Below are positions 15,477 through 22,508 of a stretch of 64,000 nt of DNA, piece by piece. A model generated the notes under the pieces. The model was not told the origin of the DNA, searched no databases, and was given only the letters and a program-made list of their open reading frames with translations. The stretch comes from Virgisporangium aurantiacum. Its GTDB lineage: Bacteria > Actinomycetota > Actinomycetes > Mycobacteriales > Micromonosporaceae. The first letter of the stretch is position 1, and each line of letters opens with the position of its first letter. The translations under genes and the position numbers were made by a program. The DNA lies in NCBI RefSeq assembly GCF_016863635.1, contig NZ_BOPG01000045.1, positions 186,001-250,000 of the forward strand. The letters run 5' to 3'.

Positions 15477-17839
15477 GTGCCGTATGGCGCGCGTCGCGGG
15501 CGGCGGTACACCGCCGGCGGGTGCAGACGTTCGTCATCGGGCTGGTGGTGCTGCTCTCCACCACGACGATCATCGTGGCGCTGGCGCTGCTCGACGCGTC
15601 GTCGGCGCCGTTCGAGAAGGCCTTCGAGAAACAGCGCGGGCCGCACGCCGTCGCCGTGTTCGACCCGGCCACGGTCACCGACGCGCAACTCACCGGCCGG
15701 AAGACCGGCGTGTCGGCCGCGGCGGGACCGTTCGGTCAGGTCGTCCTCGACCTGTCCGGCACCACCGGGCCGGTGCGGGAGGGCCCGATGACCGTCGTCG
15801 GGCGTGCCGACCCGGGCGGTCCGGTCGACCGGCTGGACCTCTGGGAGGGGCGCTGGCCAACCGCGCCCGGCGAGATCGTCCTCAACCAGCCGCCCCGTGA
15901 CGGCGACCCGGCGTTCCCGCCGTACGTCGGAGATCAGCTGACGCTGGGCGGCAAGCCGTTCACGCTCGTCGGCCGGGCGTACAGCCTGAGCGGGTCCGCC
16001 GACGCCTGGGTGACGCCCGCGCAGATGACCGACCTGCGGCCCACGGCTGTGCAGATGCTCTACCGCTTCAGCGGTGACGTGTCCACGGAGGCGGCGGTCG
16101 ACGCCCGGTTGGCCGCCGTCACGGCCGGGCTGCCGGCGGGCGCGCTGGTCGCCGCGCAGCAGTACCTCGTCGTCAAGAAGGAGGTCGCCGCCGACATCGC
16201 GGTCTACGTGCCGTTCCTCGCCACGTTCGGCGTGCTCGGGCTGATCGTCGCGATCGTCATCGTGGGCAACGTGGTCAGCGGCGCGGTGGTCTCCGGGTAC
16301 CGGCACATCGGGATCCTCAAGGCGCTCGGGTTCACCCCGCGGCAGGTGGTCGCCGTCTACCTCGCCATGGTGTCGGTGCCCGCTATCGTCGGCTCGGTCC
16401 TGGGTACCGTCGCGGGGACCTTCGCCGGCCAGCCGCTGGTGAACGAGGGGTTCCGCGGGTTCGGGCTCGACGTGGGCGTCGGTGTCGCGCCCTGGATCTG
16501 GTTCGCCGGTTTCGTCGGGATGCCGGTGTTCGTCGCCCTCGTGGCGTTCGTTCCCGCCGTCCGGGCCCACCGGCTGTCGGCCGCCGAGGCGATCAGCGCC
16601 GGCAGCGCCCCACGCACCGGGCGGGGCACCCGGGTACAGCGCCGGCTCGCCGGCATCCGGCTGCCGCGTCACGTCACCCTCGGGCTCGGCCTGCCGTTCG
16701 CGCGACCGGGCCGCACCGCCTTCACCGTCGCGGCCGTCCTGCTCGGCGTCACCACCGTGACGTTCGCGACCGGCCTGACCGCGACGCTCGGCCGGTTGTC
16801 GACGCTCCAGGACCGGGCGTCGGGGCAGGTCGAGGTGCGGCCGTCCGACGGTCACAGCCGGATCGGGGCGCCGGGCCAGCCGCCGCAGGAGGCGCCGGCC
16901 CGCACCACCCGCACCGACGCCGAGGTCGAGGCCCTGCTGCGCGGCCTGCCGGACGCCGCCCGCGTCACCGCCACCTTCACCCAGCCGGTCGCGACCGTCG
17001 GGCAGACCCAGCCGTTGACCGTCAACTTTCTCAGCGGCGACTACTCGGCCATGGGGTACCAGGATCTGCTCACCGAAGGACGCTGGCTGGCGGGCCCGGA
17101 CGAGACGGTCATCCCGTCGAAGTTCGTGCGGGAACACGGGCTGGCGGTCGGGAACAGGCTGACCCTGGAGATCGACGGGCGGCAGAAGGTGGTGACCGTG
17201 GTCGGCGTGGTCATGAACACCCCGTTCGGGCCGGCGGGCATCGTCGCGGACCGGCAGGTGTTCACCGGGCTGGCGCCCGACCGTGTCGTGCTGCCGCACG
17301 AGGTGCAGTACCAGGTCCAGCTCCGGCCGGGCGGCGACGTGGCGGCCTACGTCGACGCGGTGCGGGCGGCCGATCCGGCGGTCGACGCGTACGACACCTC
17401 CCAGGTCAGCGACCTCGAGGTGATCATCGTCGGCTTCTCGACGGTGCTCTCGCTGCTGCTGTCGACGGTGGCGGCGCTCGGCGTCTTCAACACGGTCGTG
17501 CTCAACGTCCGGGAGCGCCGCCGCGACCTCGGCACGCTGAAGTCGATGGGGATGACGCCGCGCCAGGTGGTCACGATGGTGCTCGCGTCGATGACCGTCG
17601 TCGGCGTCGCCGGTGGCGTGCTCGGGATCCCGCTGGGGGTCCTCGCGCACCGGTATGTCGTGCCCGCCGCGGCCGACGCGGGCCGGGTCACCCTCCCGCA
17701 CGTGGTGATGGAGGTGTGGCAGGTGCCGACGCTCGTGCTGATGGCGCTCGCCGGTCTCGTGATCGCGCTGCTCGGCGCGCTGGTTCCGGCCCGCGGCGCG
17801 GCCCGGCTCACGATCGCCGAGGTGCTCCACAACGAGTGA
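15473..17839 (+). CDS. FtsX-domain ABC transporter permease
   Basis: 788 residues with two FtsX-like modules. There is an N-terminal helix (about 17-45) and a large extracytoplasmic region (about 45-245). Three helices follow (about 250-375) with the coupling segment YRHIGILKALGFTPRQV. Then come a second helix (about 415-440), a second external region (445-640) and three terminal helices with the matching segment RRDLGTLKSMGMTPRQV. GTG 15473 overlaps the ATPase stop. Partners of this kind export peptides, antibiotics or lipids. The cargo is unknown. Confidence 0.94.
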   Translation: MSAVWRASRAAVHRRRVQTFVIGLVVLLSTTTIIVALALLDASSAPFEKAFEKQRGPHAVAVFDPATVTDAQLTGRKTGVSAAAGPFGQVVLDLSGTTGPVREGPMTVVGRADPGGPVDRLDLWEGRWPTAPGEIVLNQPPRDGDPAFPPYVGDQLTLGGKPFTLVGRAYSLSGSADAWVTPAQMTDLRPTAVQMLYRFSGDVSTEAAVDARLAAVTAGLPAGALVAAQQYLVVKKEVAADIAVYVPFLATFGVLGLIVAIVIVGNVVSGAVVSGYRHIGILKALGFTPRQVVAVYLAMVSVPAIVGSVLGTVAGTFAGQPLVNEGFRGFGLDVGVGVAPWIWFAGFVGMPVFVALVAFVPAVRAHRLSAAEAISAGSAPRTGRGTRVQRRLAGIRLPRHVTLGLGLPFARPGRTAFTVAAVLLGVTTVTFATGLTATLGRLSTLQDRASGQVEVRPSDGHSRIGAPGQPPQEAPARTTRTDAEVEALLRGLPDAARVTATFTQPVATVGQTQPLTVNFLSGDYSAMGYQDLLTEGRWLAGPDETVIPSKFVREHGLAVGNRLTLEIDGRQKVVTVVGVVMNTPFGPAGIVADRQVFTGLAPDRVVLPHEVQYQVQLRPGGDVAAYVDAVRAADPAVDAYDTSQVSDLEVIIVGFSTVLSLLLSTVAALGVFNTVVLNVRERRRDLGTLKSMGMTPRQVVTMVLASMTVVGVAGGVLGIPLGVLAHRYVVPAAADAGRVTLPHVVMEVWQVPTLVLMALAGLVIALLGALVPARGAARLTIAEVLHNE

Positions 17840-17842
17840 GGC

Positions 17843-17861
17843 TGCAACGGCGGTGCAACGG
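17843..17861. promoter_or_regulatory. Tandem TGCAACGG direct repeat
   Basis: TGCAACGG occurs at 17843-17850 and again at 17854-17861, one helical turn apart. It lies 4 bases after the permease stop and about 20 bases before the secreted-protein start. It is a possible activator or repressor site; nothing identifies the protein. Confidence 0.3.
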
Positions 17862-17881
17862 TTCTGCATACGTTGTCGTCC

Positions 17882-18661
17882 ATGAATGTCATGACGTCAC
17901 GAGCCGGTCGCCGGGTGCTGGCCGGACTCCTCACCGTGACGGTGGCCGCCGGGCCGGTCCTGATGGGGGCCGGCCCGGCAGCGGCGGCTCCCGCCGACCG
18001 GTTCGCGGCCACCGGCCAGGCACAACTCGCGGTGACCCCGGGCGAGGTCGGTGCGATCGCGTCCGTGATCTCCGCCGCCTTCACCGCCTACCGGACGTTC
18101 ACCGCCGGGAGCCTGTCGGTGGAGGACGCCACGCGGCAGATCCTCAACGCGATCTACAGCGCCAAGGTGGAGGTGATGGCCCGCATCGACGCGGTCGCCG
18201 CCGCGCAGGCGCGGGCCTGCGCCCAGGACGCCGTGCTCGACTTCGAGAACTTCGACTCCTACAGCCGCGACAGCCAGGAGGCCTTCGCGATGGCGGCGCG
18301 CAGCTGCGTCAACCTCATCGACAGCCTGCTCGCCACCGGGCCGGACAAGGCCGCCGCCGACCAGCTCGGGTTCGCGCTCCTGGCGGTCGGCCCGATCATG
18401 CTGATCGTCCGGAGCCGGATCGGTGTCAGCAACACGAGCATGATCCCGGTGCTCATCCGCAGCACCCAGGCGGTCATCACGCAGCTGACCCCGACGTGCA
18501 ACTCGCGGATTCTCGAGGGACGCACGCAGTGGTTCTGCCGGGTCTACGGCGACCACACCGGCGGGTACGACACCAGCCTCTCGCTCGCCCAGCGGACCGC
18601 GACCGGACGCACCAGCCGGCCGGTGGCGCAGCGATCCCTGCCGATCCTCCAGACCCTGTAG
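17882..18661 (+). CDS. Secreted protein of unknown function
   Basis: About 259 residues. The N-terminal signal peptide MTSRAGRRVLAGLLTVTVAAG...PAAAA|PAD is cleaved near residue 38. The mature part is Ala-rich and largely helical, with four cysteines (RACAQ, RSCVN, PTCNS, WFCRV). ATG 17882 was chosen over TTG 17873; ATG 17891 is also possible. I recognise no family. It sits 42 bases after the ABC permease on the same strand, so it may be coregulated with the exporter, though the direct repeat before it argues for its own control. Confidence 0.82.
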   Translation: MNVMTSRAGRRVLAGLLTVTVAAGPVLMGAGPAAAAPADRFAATGQAQLAVTPGEVGAIASVISAAFTAYRTFTAGSLSVEDATRQILNAIYSAKVEVMARIDAVAAAQARACAQDAVLDFENFDSYSRDSQEAFAMAARSCVNLIDSLLATGPDKAAADQLGFALLAVGPIMLIVRSRIGVSNTSMIPVLIRSTQAVITQLTPTCNSRILEGRTQWFCRVYGDHTGGYDTSLSLAQRTATGRTSRPVAQRSLPILQTL

Positions 18662-18673
18662 CCGACGGCTCCG

Positions 18674-18734
18674 CTCGCCGGGCGCTCGTCCTTGACCTAA
18701 AGTGACAGGTCAACGACGGTAAGCGCCCGGCGAG
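18674..18734. promoter_or_regulatory. 61-bp nested palindrome before the LPG-synthase-like gene
   Basis: Perfect 13-bp outer arms, CTCGCCGGGCGCT (18674-18686) and AGCGCCCGGCGAG (18722-18734), enclose perfect inner arms, TTGACC (18692-18697) and GGTCAA (18708-18713), around a 10-base centre. The right outer arm runs into the AGAGGGG ribosome site of the gene starting at 18742. In RNA the stem could sequester that site or terminate upstream transcription. As DNA the inner part could be a dimer operator. Confidence 0.6.
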
Positions 18735-18741
18735 AGGGGTG

Positions 18742-19611
18742 ATGTTGCCGGACCGGATCCGAACGGCCTTCCGCCGCCTCGCCGGCAACCCCTGGTTGCG
18801 CGTGGCGGTCGTCGTGGTGCCGCTGGCGGTGTCCGTCGGCGTCCTGACCCGGGTGCCGCGGATCTCGCTGCTGCCGCTGCTGCCCGCCGTCGCCGTGTGG
18901 ATCGTGGGCAAGTACGTCCTGTGCCCGGTGCGGTTCCTGCTGGTGTCCCGCAACGGGCACGGCCTGTGGTGGCACCTGCGCACGTACGCCGAGGGCGAGC
19001 TGCTCGGCCTGGCGTCGCCGGGACACGTGGGCGCCGATCTGTGGCGGGGGAGCCGGCTGGTCGGCGCGGGCATGGAGCCGCTGCACGCCGGCGGCGTGAT
19101 CGCGGTCGACCGGTTGATCGGCGGGGTCGCGCTGGTCCTGTCGGCCGCCGTCGTCGGGGTGACGCTGCCGGTCGCGATGGCCGTGCCGGTGTTCGTCGTC
19201 GCGGCGGTGGTTGCCGTGCTGGTGGTGTTCGCGCGCCGGCGCCGGCCGGCGGTCGGGCGGGCGTGGCCGGGGTGGCGGGCGGTCGCGGTCGGTGTCGGCC
19301 TGTCGGTGGGGTATCAGGTCACGGCCGTGGCATTGCTGGTCGGTGCGGTGACGGCGACCGGTCACCGGGCCGGGCCGATCCAGGTGGCGACGCTGTACGC
19401 GGCGAGTCAGCTCGGCACGCTCCTGCCCGGGCTGAACGGGTTGAGCGCCCGCGAGGGTGCGCTGGCGGCGGCGCTGGTGTCGACCGGTGCCACCTGGTCG
19501 GCGGCGCTCGGCGCGGTCGCGTTGGTCGCCGTGGTGGCCTGGGGACCGGCGACGCTGTTCGGCGGGTCGAGCCTGCTCGCGCGCTGCTTCACCCGCCGCG
19601 CGTCTCGATAG
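18742..19611 (+). CDS. Integral membrane protein, lysylphosphatidylglycerol-synthase TM-like (UPF0104)
   Basis: 289 residues with about seven to eight hydrophobic helices. It contains the features of the flippase-like LPG_synthase_TM family: KYVLCPVRFLLVSRNGHGLWWHLRTYAEGELLGLASPGHVGADLWRGSRL, DRLIGGVAL, and the late QLGTLLPGLNGLSAREGALAAAL. Such proteins move or flip lipid-linked molecules, or form the membrane half of MprF; no aminoacyl-transferase domain is attached here. ATG 18742 follows AGAGGGG at 18733-18739. The upstream palindrome suggests regulated translation or transcription. Confidence 0.83.
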   Translation: MLPDRIRTAFRRLAGNPWLRVAVVVVPLAVSVGVLTRVPRISLLPLLPAVAVWIVGKYVLCPVRFLLVSRNGHGLWWHLRTYAEGELLGLASPGHVGADLWRGSRLVGAGMEPLHAGGVIAVDRLIGGVALVLSAAVVGVTLPVAMAVPVFVVAAVVAVLVVFARRRRPAVGRAWPGWRAVAVGVGLSVGYQVTAVALLVGAVTATGHRAGPIQVATLYAASQLGTLLPGLNGLSAREGALAAALVSTGATWSAALGAVALVAVVAWGPATLFGGSSLLARCFTRRASR

Positions 19612-19696
19612 TCGCCGATATTGGGCGTTCCCTGTGGCCGCCGCGTGTCATATCATCGGATAGTGATGTCGTAATAGCGCTGCGTAATTTTGGCTG
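19612..19696. promoter_or_regulatory. AT-rich intergenic region, probable promoter
   Basis: This 85-base gap is unusually AT-rich for the window (GTGTCATATCATCGGATAGTGATG; CGTAATAGCG; CGTAATTTTGG). It contains an ATCA-TCGGATAG-TGAT inverted repeat near 19654-19669. It probably holds the promoter of the following transporter gene. Confidence 0.4.
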
Positions 19697-20866
19697 GTGA
19701 GCGCGATGACTTTGTCGGGCTGGATCGCATTGGCGATGGCCGTCTTCGGCGCGTTCAGCTACGGCGTCGGGTCGATCCTGCAGGCGGTCGGCGCCATGCG
19801 CAGCACCGGCACCGTGCGCACGCTGGGCCATCCGATCTACCTCCTCGGTGTGGGCTGCGACCTGCTGGCCTGGGCGGCGTCGATGGTCGCGCTGCGGGAA
19901 CTGGTGGTCTACCAGGTCCAGTCGGTGCTCGCCGGCTCGCTCGCGGTCACCGTCGTGGCCGCCCGCCTCGTCCTGTCGTCGCGGTTGCGCCGCCGCGACG
20001 TCGCCGCCGTCATGATCACCATCGCCGCCCTGACGGTGCTGGCGATGTCGGCCGGGCCGCAGGAGCCGGTGCTGCCGTCCCCGGCGGTCCGGCTCGGGTT
20101 CTGCGTCGCCGCGGTGTCGCTGGCGGTCATCGGGTGGGGCGCGACCAAGGTCTCCTCGCCGGGCGTCGTGGCCGCGCTGGCGGGAACGGCGTTCGGTGGC
20201 GCGGCGCTGTGTGGACGCACGCTCCCGATGCCCACCGAGTCGCCGAACGTGCCCGCGTTCGCGCTGGCGTTGATCTCCGAGCCGCTCACGGCGGCACTGG
20301 TCACGTTCGCGGCGGCCGGCATGCTCCTGTACACCAACGCGCTGCAGCACGGCCAGGTCGGCCCGGTGACGGCGGTGCTGTGGATCGGCGAGGTGGTCGC
20401 CCCGTCCGCCGTCGGGATCGCCCTGCTCGGCGACACGGTCCGGCCCGGCTGGGGTGCGGCGGCCGCGGCCGCGGGACTGGTCACCATCGGCGCGGCCATC
20501 GTGCTGGCCACCGCGCCGGTGTCGAGCACCGCGACGGTCACCAGCGCCGCGACGGCCCCCTCGACGCAGGCCGTGGCGCAGACCGTTCCGGCACCGGTGG
20601 CCGCGATCGGGGCGGCCCGGCCGCCGATGTGGCCCTCGGTCGCGTGGCACGAGCCGTCGTGGCGCGGGGTGTTCCGGCACAAGTCGGTCGAGATGGTGCC
20701 GTTCACCGACCAGCAGGCCACCACGATCCGGTGGTGGGGGCCGTCGTTCACCGACCGGCAGGCCGGAACGTACTGGTGGTGGGGACCGCTGGCCGACCCG
20801 CAGCTGATCTGGATCCCGCCCGACCGCACGCGCCGGGCACCGACCGAACCCGTGTGGCGGGCCTGA
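19697..20866 (+). CDS. DMT/EamA-like membrane protein with Trp-rich C-terminal tail
   Basis: 389 residues (GTG 19697; alternative ATG 19706). Residues 1-280 form about nine to ten hydrophobic helices in the style of drug/metabolite transporters; the second half ends HGQVGPVTAVLWIGEVVAPSAVGIALLGD, a typical EamA ending. An Ala/Thr/Pro-rich linker (about 280-310) leads to a tail of about 80 residues with spaced WW/WG motifs: MWPSVAWHEPSWRG, TTIRWWGPSFTDRQAG, TYWWWGPLADPQLIW. Two units share the pattern ...WWGPxxTDxQA. The tail is not part of DMT transporters and may bind a partner or cell-wall component. Confidence 0.82.
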   Translation: MSAMTLSGWIALAMAVFGAFSYGVGSILQAVGAMRSTGTVRTLGHPIYLLGVGCDLLAWAASMVALRELVVYQVQSVLAGSLAVTVVAARLVLSSRLRRRDVAAVMITIAALTVLAMSAGPQEPVLPSPAVRLGFCVAAVSLAVIGWGATKVSSPGVVAALAGTAFGGAALCGRTLPMPTESPNVPAFALALISEPLTAALVTFAAAGMLLYTNALQHGQVGPVTAVLWIGEVVAPSAVGIALLGDTVRPGWGAAAAAAGLVTIGAAIVLATAPVSSTATVTSAATAPSTQAVAQTVPAPVAAIGAARPPMWPSVAWHEPSWRGVFRHKSVEMVPFTDQQATTIRWWGPSFTDRQAGTYWWWGPLADPQLIWIPPDRTRRAPTEPVWRA

Positions 20867-20870
20867 CGGC

Positions 20871-22103
20871 TCAGACGCGGGAGCTGTCGGCGGCGCTGAC
20901 CGGCACGAGGGTGCGGTTCGACCAGGCCAGCGCCGCGAGGTAGGCGCTCGCGAGGTCGTCGGCGGTGTCGGTGCTGGTGTTCTCGTACGCGCGGATGGTG
21001 GCGAGGACGTCGCCGAGGGGTCCACTGTGGTCGGTGAGGGCCCTGGTGGTGTCCGGGGCCAGCGGGAGGCTGCGGACGAGGTCGCCGATCGGCTGGTTGA
21101 TGAGGTCGGCGACGCCGGAGAGCAGGCCGACGGTGAACGCGGCGTCGGGCGACAGGCCGCGGTGGTCGGCGAGGCTGTGGCACATGCGACCGCGGATGAG
21201 GGTGGTGGTGAGCTGGTCGTCGGTGGCATGGGTCATATCGCTGATGACCATGAGGGTCACCCAGTCCCGGATGCGTTGCAGGCCGAGGAGGATGACCGCG
21301 TCGCGGATGGAGTCGACGGTCTTGCTCATGCCGGAGGCGGCGCTGTTGCTGGCGCGCAGCACGCGCAGCGCGAGGGCGGGATCGGTGGCGGTGAGGTCGG
21401 CGATGTGGCCGATGTCGGCGTCGTCGTCGTGGAGGGCGGTCAACAGTTCCAACCGCCGCAGGTCCGACGGGGACAGGGCGTGGGTGGTCGTCACGTGCGG
21501 ACGGCCGAGGACGTGGCCCTGGAAGAGGTCGAAGCCGAGGTCGGTGGCGTGGGTCAGCTGCTGTTCGGTTTCGAGGCGCTCGGCGACGAGCGTGAGATGC
21601 GGGTGCTGGCGGAGCCGGGTGACGGTGTCCTGAAGCGTGTCGGGGTCGGCGTCGAGCATGTCGACCTTGACGAAGCTGGCGAGGGGGAGGAGCCGGGAGG
21701 TGTGCTCGGTGAAGACGAAGTCGTCGAGGGCGATGGTGTAGCCGCGGTCGACGAGGTTGGCGATGCCGGTGACGACCTCGTCGTCGACGTCGATGGTTTC
21801 CAGGACCTCGAGGACGGTCTGGTTGTAGTCGAAGGGCACGGGGAGCTCGCCGACGAGGAACTCGCGGGTGAGGTTCACGAAGCAGGGCCGGTCGCCGACG
21901 AGTTCCGCGAGGCCGAACTCGGTGAAGGCGGCGATGATGACCTGGCTGGTCGCGTAGGCGTTGCGACGCGTGGCGGTGGTGGCGTGCGCGCCTTCGCGGA
22001 AGAGGAGTTCGTAGCCGATGACGTCGCCGCCGCGGTCGTACACGGGTTGGCGGCCCACGTGGGTCGTCGAGGCTGCGGTTGACTGCGCCGGACGGACTGT
22101 CAC
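20871..22103 (-). CDS. EAL-HDOD signalling protein (YuxH-like)
   Basis: 410 residues. The N-terminal EAL domain (about 15-205) keeps the main positions: Glu in GYELLFRE, Asn in VNLTREF, Glu in LEVLETI, the DD of LDDFVF, Lys in FVKVD, Glu in AERLET and Gln in QGHVLGRP. Enzyme activity on c-di-GMP is therefore possible but not certain. The C-terminal HDOD domain (about 210-380) has the LLTALHD...DIGHIADLTATDPALALRVLRASNSA pattern. The GTG at 22103 lies 7 bases from a FliA-like -10 element with no room for a ribosome site, suggesting a leaderless mRNA. The neighbouring chemoreceptor implies a role in motility control. Confidence 0.92.
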   Translation of the reverse strand: MTVRPAQSTAASTTHVGRQPVYDRGGDVIGYELLFREGAHATTATRRNAYATSQVIIAAFTEFGLAELVGDRPCFVNLTREFLVGELPVPFDYNQTVLEVLETIDVDDEVVTGIANLVDRGYTIALDDFVFTEHTSRLLPLASFVKVDMLDADPDTLQDTVTRLRQHPHLTLVAERLETEQQLTHATDLGFDLFQGHVLGRPHVTTTHALSPSDLRRLELLTALHDDDADIGHIADLTATDPALALRVLRASNSAASGMSKTVDSIRDAVILLGLQRIRDWVTLMVISDMTHATDDQLTTTLIRGRMCHSLADHRGLSPDAAFTVGLLSGVADLINQPIGDLVRSLPLAPDTTRALTDHSGPLGDVLATIRAYENTSTDTADDLASAYLAALAWSNRTLVPVSAADSSRV

Positions 22104-22109
22104 GAGGCA

Positions 22110-22138
22110 CCTATCGGCACCCCCGATCCGCTTCTGAG
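22110..22138 (-). promoter_or_regulatory. FliA-type promoter of the EAL-HDOD gene
   Basis: Reading the minus strand, CTCA (22138-22135), 16 bases, then GCCGATAGG (22118-22110). The same two boxes with the same spacing precede the second chemoreceptor gene. GCCGATA is the classic -10 of the flagellar sigma factor FliA, and CTCA with 15-17 bases is the form reported for motile Actinoplanes. The GTG start codon begins 7 bases after the -10 box, at the expected transcription start. Confidence 0.65.
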
Positions 22139-22182
22139 CGTTCCGGCCGTGATCCGGTCCGTCGCCGTGGGATGGTGGGCAC

Positions 22183-22461
22183 ATGCCGGCCGATCCGGAC
22201 GCCGCCGATTCAGATACGGACGATCTGCTCGCGTTGTGCGCGGAGTATTTCGCGCGCCGGGCCGAACGCGTCGCACGGTGTCGAAGAGTGCTGTCGGAAT
22301 ACTCCGCCACGGCGGCGGAGTATTCCGTCATGGCGTTTCTGACCGCGCAGTTCGACCAGTTGGACGCCGCCGCGCGGCACGGTGCCGATCTCGTCGCCGC
22401 GGTTCAGCGCGATCGGGCACGGGGAGACCGAATCTGGTTCACAATCGTCCCGGGGCGTTGA
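22183..22461 (+). CDS. Small protein of unknown function next to a chemoreceptor
   Basis: 92 residues, charged and helical, with no membrane segment. It contains repeated EYS/EYF-type units (CAEYFARRAERVARC, LSEYSATAAEYSVMAF). It lies divergent to the EAL-HDOD gene and 47 bases upstream of the chemoreceptor on the same strand, so the two may form an operon. A perfect 13-bp inverted repeat lies inside the ORF. The frame has actinomycete-like GC3, but being small it is less certain than its neighbours. Confidence 0.55.
   Translation: MPADPDAADSDTDDLLALCAEYFARRAERVARCRRVLSEYSATAAEYSVMAFLTAQFDQLDAAARHGADLVAAVQRDRARGDRIWFTIVPGR
22296..22326. repeat. Perfect 13-bp inverted repeat inside the small ORF
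   Basis: GGAATACTCCGCC (22296-22308) and GGCGGAGTATTCC (22314-22326) flank a 5-base loop. A third partial copy, GCGGAGTATTTC, is at 22240-22251. The arms contain AT-rich cores unusual in this genome. They may be a protein-binding site or an RNA hairpin, or may simply reflect the duplicated EYS codons. Confidence 0.5.
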
Positions 22462-22508
22462 TGTGCCGACGGCCCATGACACGAGGGCATTAGCGGGGGG
22501 ATTTCGTC

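Noticed and set aside
15362..17869. 835-codon minus-strand open frame opposite the FtsX permease
   Set aside because: Composition (Arg/His/Asp-rich, no hydrophobic helices) is that of a shadow frame, and the plus strand encodes a well-formed FtsX permease.
19616..19622. GCCGATA string before the EamA-like gene as another FliA promoter
   Set aside because: No CTCA occurs 15-17 bases upstream, so the two-box pattern is absent.
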